Below, one piece after another: positions 34,771-39,824 of a DNA stretch of 39,824 nucleotides. The number at the start of each line of letters is the position of its first letter. The first letter of the stretch is position 1. A model generated the notes under the pieces. The model saw only the letters and a list, made by a program, of their open reading frames with translations, was not told where the DNA came from and ran no database searches. This stretch comes from Coriobacteriaceae bacterium (lineage in GTDB: Bacteria > Actinomycetota > Coriobacteriia > Coriobacteriales > Coriobacteriaceae). Both the position numbers and the translations under genes were made by a program. Location of the stretch: the NCBI GenBank assembly GCA_902364975.1, contig CABJFQ010000018.1, positions 1 through 39,824 on the forward strand, given 5' to 3'.

Positions 34771-35731
34771 ATAGGAATTCGCCTACTCGGTGGACTTCGG
34801 GTTCTAGGTCTACTCCGAATTGGTCTTTGACGGTTGCTTGGATGTGGCGGATGAGTTCGTCGACGTCGGCGGCGGTGGCGTGGTCGGCGTTGACGATGAA
34901 GCCGCAGTGTTTTTCGCTCACCTGCGCGCCGCCGACAGCATGGCCGCGCAGGCCGGCGTCCATGATGAGCTTGCCGGCAAAGTGGCCCTCGGGGCGTTTG
35001 AAAGTGGAGCCGGCGCTCGGCATGTCGAGCGGCTGCTTGTCCTCGCGGCGCTGGCGGTAGTCGTCCATGTCGGCCTTGATCATCGCGGCGTTGCCCGGGG
35101 CGAGATTAAAGGTGGCAGAGAGCACGATAAAGCCGTCGTCGGCGATGCGACTCTTGCGATAGCCCAGGTTAAGCTCGTCGACATCGAACTCAATGATATT
35201 GCCGCTGCCGCGGGTGCCGTCGTCGAGCGCGCGGGCGGGCTTATAGACGCGCACGGACTCTAAAACATCGGCCATGCAGGCGCCGTAGGCGCCGGCGTTC
35301 ATATAGCAGGCGCCGCCGACCGAGCCGGGGATGCCCGAGAGGGGCTCCATGCCGGTAAGGCAGGCTTCGGCGGCAGCCGCGGCGACATCGGAAAGCAGGG
35401 CGCCGGCTGCCGCCGTGACGTGCGTGCCGTCGACGGTGATGTTGGAGAGGCCCTCGCCCAGCGCTACGACGACACCGCGGATGCCCTTGTCACCGACGAG
35501 CAGGTCGGAGCCGTTGCCCACGATGGTGAGTGGCAGATCGCAGCGATAGCAGGTATCGAGCGTGGCGACGAGGCCCTGCTCGGTGTCGGGCGTGACAAAG
35601 ACATCGGCCGGGCCGCCGATCTTAAACGTGGTGTGCTCGCGCATGGGCTCGCTCATGAGCACGTTGTCCTCGCCGGCAACACCGGCGAGCGCGCAGAGCA
35701 GGTCCTCGTTAAAAAAGTCGTTCTCGTGCAT
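34769..35731 (-). CDS. murB: UDP-N-acetylenolpyruvoylglucosamine reductase
   Basis: 320 residues from ATG 35731, with AAGGCGG about nine bases upstream. This FAD enzyme makes UDP-N-acetylmuramate using NADPH, the second committed step of peptidoglycan precursor synthesis, in the cytosol. FAD-binding region: TTFKIGGPADVFV, IVGNGSDLLVGD and GIPGSVGGACYMNAGAYG. Catalytic region: LGYRKSRI, the proton-donor Ser in PSAGSTFKRPEG, and a Glu near the C-terminus in DLEPEVHRVG. The single-Ser SAGSTFKRP pattern and lack of an extra C-terminal loop point to a type II MurB. It is convergent with the wall-hydrolase gene and monocistronic. Confidence 0.97.
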   Translation of the reverse strand: MHENDFFNEDLLCALAGVAGEDNVLMSEPMREHTTFKIGGPADVFVTPDTEQGLVATLDTCYRCDLPLTIVGNGSDLLVGDKGIRGVVVALGEGLSNITVDGTHVTAAAGALLSDVAAAAAEACLTGMEPLSGIPGSVGGACYMNAGAYGACMADVLESVRVYKPARALDDGTRGSGNIIEFDVDELNLGYRKSRIADDGFIVLSATFNLAPGNAAMIKADMDDYRQRREDKQPLDMPSAGSTFKRPEGHFAGKLIMDAGLRGHAVGGAQVSEKHCGFIVNADHATAADVDELIRHIQATVKDQFGVDLEPEVHRVGEFL

Positions 35732-35796
35732 ACGAACATCCGCCTTATGGTGGTCGTTTTAATTAATCGAATGCAATATACCCCACCCGGATGGAT

Positions 35797-35862
35797 TTGG
35801 TGCAAAGTAACCTGACCCCAATGCATCACATGGTGCAAAGGGGTCAGGTTACTTTGCACCAA
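35797..35862. repeat. Perfect 23-bp REP-like palindrome with a half-copy in the loop
   Basis: Bases 35797-35819 and 35840-35862 are exact reverse complements (TTGGTGCAAAGTAACCTGAC at the left edge). The loop holds TGGTGCAAA (35831-35839), a further partial copy of the arm. The three-part design matches the element at 5040-5094. It lies between the divergent murB and LacI-type genes. Confidence 0.8.
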
Positions 35863-35971
35863 TCGCGGCGATAAAACAGCCGTCTACCGGATTGGTAAAG
35901 TGTTTATCATCAAGGTAGAGGGACGGTCGCTATACTTTCAAGAGATTGCGCGAATACTCGGAAGGAGCGAG

Positions 35972-37000
35972 ATGGGCAACAAAGTTACTCTCAAGCAGAT
36001 TGCCCAGGAGGTGGGGCTTTCCCCCTCGTCGGTCTCGCTTGTTCTCAATAATCGGCCCTGTCGCATTTCGGAAGAAAACCGCAAGCTCATCAAGGAGGTT
36101 GCGGCGCGCAACCACTATGTTCCTAACCAGATCGCGCGCAGCCTGGTCATGCGCGAGTCGCGCACGCTGGGCCTTATCGTTCCCAATATCGAGAGCCGCT
36201 TTTTTGCCTCGCTCGCCGGCAGCCTGGAAAAGCGCTGCCGCGAGGACGGCTACGCGCTCTTTATTACCAGCTCGGGTGGAAGCGCCGAGGACGATCTGGA
36301 GCTCCTGCGCCAGCTGGTGACGCGCGGCGTCGATGGTGTGTTTTTGGTCGTGGGCGACGAGTTCTCGGACGACCGCGCTTTGCGCGAAGAAGTCAGCCAT
36401 CTGCCCATCCCGGCGGTAATGGTCGACCGTGCCATTGAGGGGCTCGAGTGCGACAAGGTGATGTTCGACCACGAGATGGGCGGCTATATGGCCACCCGCT
36501 ACCTGATCGAGCAGGGCCACCGTCGCATTGCCTGCTTGGTTAATGCGCGCCGTTCCAATACGGGTCGTAAACGTCTTGCCGGCTACGAGCGTGCGCTGCG
36601 CGAGGTGGGGCTGCCCATCGATGCGCGCTTGGAGTTCGAGAGCGAGTACTACATTCCGAGCGCATACGAGGCCTCGGAGGCGGTGCTCGCAACTGACGCC
36701 ACTGCCGTGTTCGCAAGCTCGGACAACATTGCGCTGGGCCTGCTCAAGCGCTTGCACGAGATGGGGAAGAGCATCCCAGGCGATATCTCGGTCGTAAGCT
36801 ATGACAACTCGGCGGCCGACGTTCTCTTTGAGCCGGCGCTGACCGCGATTGAGCAGGATCCTGGTGTTCTTGCGGAGCATGCTTTTGGCTGCATGTCCAA
36901 GCGCCTTGCCGGTAGGGGCGGTAGGCGTGCCGAAGAGGTCGTTCTGGAGCCGGCACTTATCGTTAAGGACAGCGTGCTCGAGCTTACTAAACACAACTAA
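35972..37000 (+). CDS. LacI-family transcriptional regulator
   Basis: 342 residues from ATG 35972, chosen because GGAAGGAGCGAG lies just upstream and the family starts here; the frame is open 24 codons earlier. Residues 4-50 are the LacI HTH and hinge (VTLKQIAQEVGLSPSSVSLV, LNNRPCRISEENRKLI, NQIARSLVMRESRTLGLIVP). The rest is a periplasmic-binding-protein-like sensor domain (AIFASSDN-type block AVFASSDNIALGLLKRLHEM; ISVVSYDNS). It sits directly upstream of xfp, whose promoter region has LacI-type palindromes, so it likely controls xfp. The ligand is not known, probably a sugar or sugar phosphate. Confidence 0.92.
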   Translation: MGNKVTLKQIAQEVGLSPSSVSLVLNNRPCRISEENRKLIKEVAARNHYVPNQIARSLVMRESRTLGLIVPNIESRFFASLAGSLEKRCREDGYALFITSSGGSAEDDLELLRQLVTRGVDGVFLVVGDEFSDDRALREEVSHLPIPAVMVDRAIEGLECDKVMFDHEMGGYMATRYLIEQGHRRIACLVNARRSNTGRKRLAGYERALREVGLPIDARLEFESEYYIPSAYEASEAVLATDATAVFASSDNIALGLLKRLHEMGKSIPGDISVVSYDNSAADVLFEPALTAIEQDPGVLAEHAFGCMSKRLAGRGGRRAEEVVLEPALIVKDSVLELTKHN

Positions 37001-37103
37001 ACACGTTTATCAATTCATACAGATTGAATGTGGAGTACCTGTGACAGGCAATGCCGCAGGTGAATGTCTGCTTTTGCCTATCCACATGGCAAATCAGCAT
37101 GCT

Positions 37104-37146
37104 AAAACGTTTTTTCAGCATGATAAAACGTTTTATCAAATATACT
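37104..37146 (+). promoter_or_regulatory. LacI-type operators at the xfp promoter
   Basis: TGATAAAACGTTTTATCA (37121-37138) is a perfect 18-bp palindrome with the CG centre of LacI/CcpA-type sites. AAAACGTTTT at 37104-37113 is a second core 17 bases earlier, and a degenerate TAAACACGTTTATCA lies at 36998-37012. TATACT (37141-37146), a good -10 box, directly follows the main palindrome, so a bound repressor would block RNA polymerase. A similar half-site, GTGTTTATCA, lies upstream of the LacI gene near 35900. Confidence 0.7.
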
Positions 37147-37204
37147 AGTCCCAACGAAAGGTTGCCGTATCGGAAGGCGACCGCACAGCGAAGGGACATA
37201 AACA

Positions 37205-39733
37205 ATGGCTAAAACACTGGGGACGCCGTGGCAAAAGCTGGGCCACGAGGTACCGGCTTCCGAGCTCGAGGGCGTCGACCTGTATTGGCGCGCATCGAAC
37301 TATCTGTCCGTCGGTCAGATCTACCTTCGCTCCAACCCGCTGATGCGCCCCGACTTTGTCGACGAGAAAACCGGTGAGGTGCGCGACTTTGGTCGCCCGG
37401 ACGTTAAGCACCGCCTGGTCGGTCACTGGGGCACCACGCCCGGCATCAACTTCCTGTTCGGCCACGTCAACCGCCTCATCGCCGACCACAACCAGAACGC
37501 CATTTTCTTGATGGGCCCGGGCCACGGTGGCCCTGCCGGCACTGCCCAGTCGCTGCTCGATGGTACCTACCGTGAGATTCGCCCCGACATCACCAATGAC
37601 GAGGCCGGCCTGCAGAAGTTCTTCCGCCAGTTCTCTTATCCCGGCGGCATCCCGAGCCACTTTGCGCCCGAGACGCCCGGCTCCATCCATGAGGGCGGTG
37701 AGCTCGGCTACACGCTCAGCCATGCCTACGGCGCCGTCATGGACAACCCGAGCCTGCTGGCCGTGGCCGTGGTGGGCGACGGCGAGTCCGAGACCGGTCC
37801 GCTCGCGACCTCTTGGCAGTCCAACAAGCTCGTGAACCCGGCAACCGACGGTATCGTCCTGCCGATCTTGCACCTCAACGGCTATAAGATCGCCAACCCC
37901 ACCATTCTTGCCCGCGTGTCCGACGAAGAACTCACCAAGTTCTTTGAGGGCATGGGCTACAAGCCGCACTTCTTTGTCGCCGGTTTTGACGACGAGAGCC
38001 ATGCAAGCATCCACGAGCGTTTCGCTGCCCTGTTTGAGCAGGTCTTCGATGAGATTTGCGACATCAAGGCCACCGCACAGGCCCAGGCCGCCGCAGGCGA
38101 GACCGTGGTCCGCCCGGCCTACCCCATGATTGTGTTCCGTACGCCCAAGGGTTGGACCTGCCCCAAGCAGATTGACGGCAAGAAGACCGAGGACTCCTGG
38201 CGCGCGCATCAGGTGCCGCTGGCGAGTGCCAAGGACACCCACGAGCACTTCCGCGTGCTGCGCGAGTGGTTGCGCTCCTACAAGCCCGAGGAGCTCTTTA
38301 CGCCCGAGGGCCAGGTGCGCCCCGAGGTGACGGCCTTTATGCCGACCGGCGAGCTGCGCATCGGCGCCAATCCCAACGCAAACGGCGGCAAGGTGCGCCG
38401 CGAGCTCGAGCTGCCCGATATTCACGCTCACGAGATTCCCGTCGCCGAGAAAGGCCACGGCTGGGGTTCCACCGAGGCCGCCCGCGTCTTTGGCGAGTAC
38501 ACTGCCGACGTTCTGGCCAAGAACATGGACGACTTCCGCATCTTTGGTCCCGACGAGACCGCGTCTAACCGCCTGCAGGCCGCCTACAAGGTGACCAAGA
38601 AGCAGTGGGATGCCGGCTTCTACGAGGACGAGGCCAACGACGAGCTGCTGGCCGGCTCCGGCAAGGTCGTCGAGCAGCTGTCCGAGCACCAGTGCGAGGG
38701 CTTCCTCGAGGCTTACGTGCTCACCGGCCGCTCCGGCGTGTGGAGCTCCTACGAGAGCTTTGTCCACGTGGTCGATTCCATGGTCAACCAGCACTGCAAG
38801 TGGCTCGAGGCCACCAAGCGCGAGATTCCGTGGCGTGCTCCAATCAGCGGTCTCAACATTTTGCTGTCGAGCCACGTGTGGCGCCAAGACCACAACGGTT
38901 TCTCGCACCAGGATCCCGGCTTTATCGACCTGCTGCTCAACAAAGCCAACGACACGCATATCGTGAATGCTTACTATCCGGCTGACGCCAACATGGCGCT
39001 TGCTGTGGCCGAGCGCGTCTACCAGTCCACCGACTGCGTTAACGCCATCTTCTGTGGCAAGCAGCCCGCCCCCACCTTCCAGACGGTCGACGAGGCCAAG
39101 TCCGAGCTCGCCGAGGGTGTCGCGACTTGGGAGTGGGCATCGACTGCCGACTCGCTCGCCGAGGCCGACGTCGTGGTCGCCACGTGCGGCGACGTGCCGA
39201 CGCTCGAGGCCCTGGCTGCAACCGATATGCTGCGCGAGCTGGGCATTAAGGTGTGGTTCGTCAACGTGGTCGATCTGCTCAAGATTCAGAACGTCTGCGA
39301 GAACGACCAGGCCATCAGCGATGAGCGCTGGGCTGAGCTGTTCGGCTGCGGTGAGAAACCCGTGCTCTTTGCATTCCACGCCTATGCCGGCACGATTCGC
39401 CGCCTGATCTGGAACCGCCCCGGCCACGACGCCTTCCGCGTCCACGGCTACGAGGAGAAGGGCTCCACGACCACGCCCTTCGACATGCTGCGCCTGAATA
39501 ACATGGACCGCTGGGCCCTGGCCGCCGACGTGCTGCGCATGGTCGACGCCGATAAGTTTGCCGAGCAGATTGATGAGTGGGAGGCTTTTCGCACCGAGGC
39601 CTTTGAGTTCGCGTGCGACGAGGGCTTCGATCACCCGGCCTTTACCGACTGGGTTTGGCCCGACGCCGCAGCCGCAACTGCTGCCGACGGCGCGCTCTCC
39701 GCAACGCAGCTAACTGCCGGCGACAACGAGTAG
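37205..39733 (+). CDS. xfp: Xylulose-5-phosphate/fructose-6-phosphate phosphoketolase
   Basis: 842 residues. This thiamine-diphosphate enzyme splits xylulose-5-P or fructose-6-P with phosphate to acetyl-phosphate plus glyceraldehyde-3-P or erythrose-4-P, the key step of the phosphoketolase (bifid-type) pathway. Conserved blocks: [50 protein letters not shown], the TDP-binding [16 protein letters not shown], and [14 protein letters not shown] in the pyrimidine domain. Length is slightly above the usual 790-830. It has AAGGGA upstream of ATG. A LacI gene and palindromic operators precede it, implying sugar-dependent control. A hairpin follows at the window end. Confidence 0.97.
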   Translation: MAKTLGTPWQKLGHEVPASELEGVDLYWRASNYLSVGQIYLRSNPLMRPDFVDEKTGEVRDFGRPDVKHRLVGHWGTTPGINFLFGHVNRLIADHNQNAIFLMGPGHGGPAGTAQSLLDGTYREIRPDITNDEAGLQKFFRQFSYPGGIPSHFAPETPGSIHEGGELGYTLSHAYGAVMDNPSLLAVAVVGDGESETGPLATSWQSNKLVNPATDGIVLPILHLNGYKIANPTILARVSDEELTKFFEGMGYKPHFFVAGFDDESHASIHERFAALFEQVFDEICDIKATAQAQAAAGETVVRPAYPMIVFRTPKGWTCPKQIDGKKTEDSWRAHQVPLASAKDTHEHFRVLREWLRSYKPEELFTPEGQVRPEVTAFMPTGELRIGANPNANGGKVRRELELPDIHAHEIPVAEKGHGWGSTEAARVFGEYTADVLAKNMDDFRIFGPDETASNRLQAAYKVTKKQWDAGFYEDEANDELLAGSGKVVEQLSEHQCEGFLEAYVLTGRSGVWSSYESFVHVVDSMVNQHCKWLEATKREIPWRAPISGLNILLSSHVWRQDHNGFSHQDPGFIDLLLNKANDTHIVNAYYPADANMALAVAERVYQSTDCVNAIFCGKQPAPTFQTVDEAKSELAEGVATWEWASTADSLAEADVVVATCGDVPTLEALAATDMLRELGIKVWFVNVVDLLKIQNVCENDQAISDERWAELFGCGEKPVLFAFHAYAGTIRRLIWNRPGHDAFRVHGYEEKGSTTTPFDMLRLNNMDRWALAADVLRMVDADKFAEQIDEWEAFRTEAFEFACDEGFDHPAFTDWVWPDAAAATAADGALSATQLTAGDNE

Positions 39734-39781
39734 GTAGGCATCCGGGACGGTCTCGCGCTGGGGCCTGCTCCGGGCGGGTTG

Positions 39782-39824
39782 CCTTGCTCCGGGAAGTGGG
39801 CTTCGCGAACTTCCCGGAGCAAGG
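39782..39824 (+). terminator. Hairpin after xfp, cut by the window end
   Basis: CCTTGCTCCGGGAAGT (39782-39797) pairs perfectly with 39809-39824 (16 bp, 11-nt loop). It begins 49 bases after the xfp stop codon. Any T-run lies outside the window, and the stem may extend further. Confidence 0.75.

Noticed and set aside
37145..39634. Long minus-strand frame of over 800 codons opposite xfp
   Set aside because: It is a mirror frame of a clearly identified phosphoketolase, with Leu/Val/Gly/His-rich translation and no domain.

Overview
The window looks like a chromosomal segment of a gut coriobacterium, most likely Collinsella or a close relative. This rests on high GC with a strong G/C third-position bias, the CstA, CUT1-ABC, GlgP, MalQ and Xfp gene content, and palindromic intergenic repeats of the kind I associate with Collinsella. 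The assignment is by recognition only; no database was searched.

Layout. (1) 1-4650: cstA behind a structured leader that ends in an intrinsic terminator, then a long orphan protein with a JetD-like (DUF2220/Toprim) C-terminus. (2) 4650-5480: a gene-free repeat patch (a 230-bp element with 30-bp inverted ends, a REP-like palindrome, tRNA T-arm-like fragments) next to tRNA-Gln(UUG). (3) 5516-7586, minus strand: a peptidoglycan-binding-domain protein and a polyprenyl diphosphate synthase. (4) 7702-20125: an alpha-glucan/oligosaccharide block with a PTS IIC-IIB-HAD fusion, a divergent GntR/UTRA regulator, a four-gene CUT1 ABC importer, glycogen phosphorylase and amylomaltase. GTTTAAAC-type sites in front of four of these transcription units suggest one regulon.

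(5) About 20290-32000 looks like an acquired island lying between malQ and galE. It holds broken insertion-sequence pieces at both ends and in the middle, a DUF2975-like membrane protein with an XRE regulator, a RiPP cluster, and an overlapping AAA ATPase/PD-(D/E)XK nuclease pair that resembles a defence module. The RiPP cluster has two tandem 39-residue Cys-rich precursors with identical Cys spacing, an ABC transporter made of one ATPase and two permeases, a radical SAM/SPASM maturase, and a fused ABC exporter. The precursor genes are tiny and easily missed; this cluster is the best candidate for an undescribed system.

(6) 32006-39824: core genes resume with galE, a Tat-exported coiled-coil cell-wall hydrolase, murB, a LacI regulator, and xfp (phosphoketolase) with LacI-type palindromes in its promoter region.

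Functionally, sugar entering through the PTS or ABC system would be processed by MalQ and GlgP to glucose and glucose-1-phosphate. GalE links UDP-sugars to the cell envelope, and Xfp supplies acetyl-phosphate. No rRNA genes or CRISPR arrays were seen.
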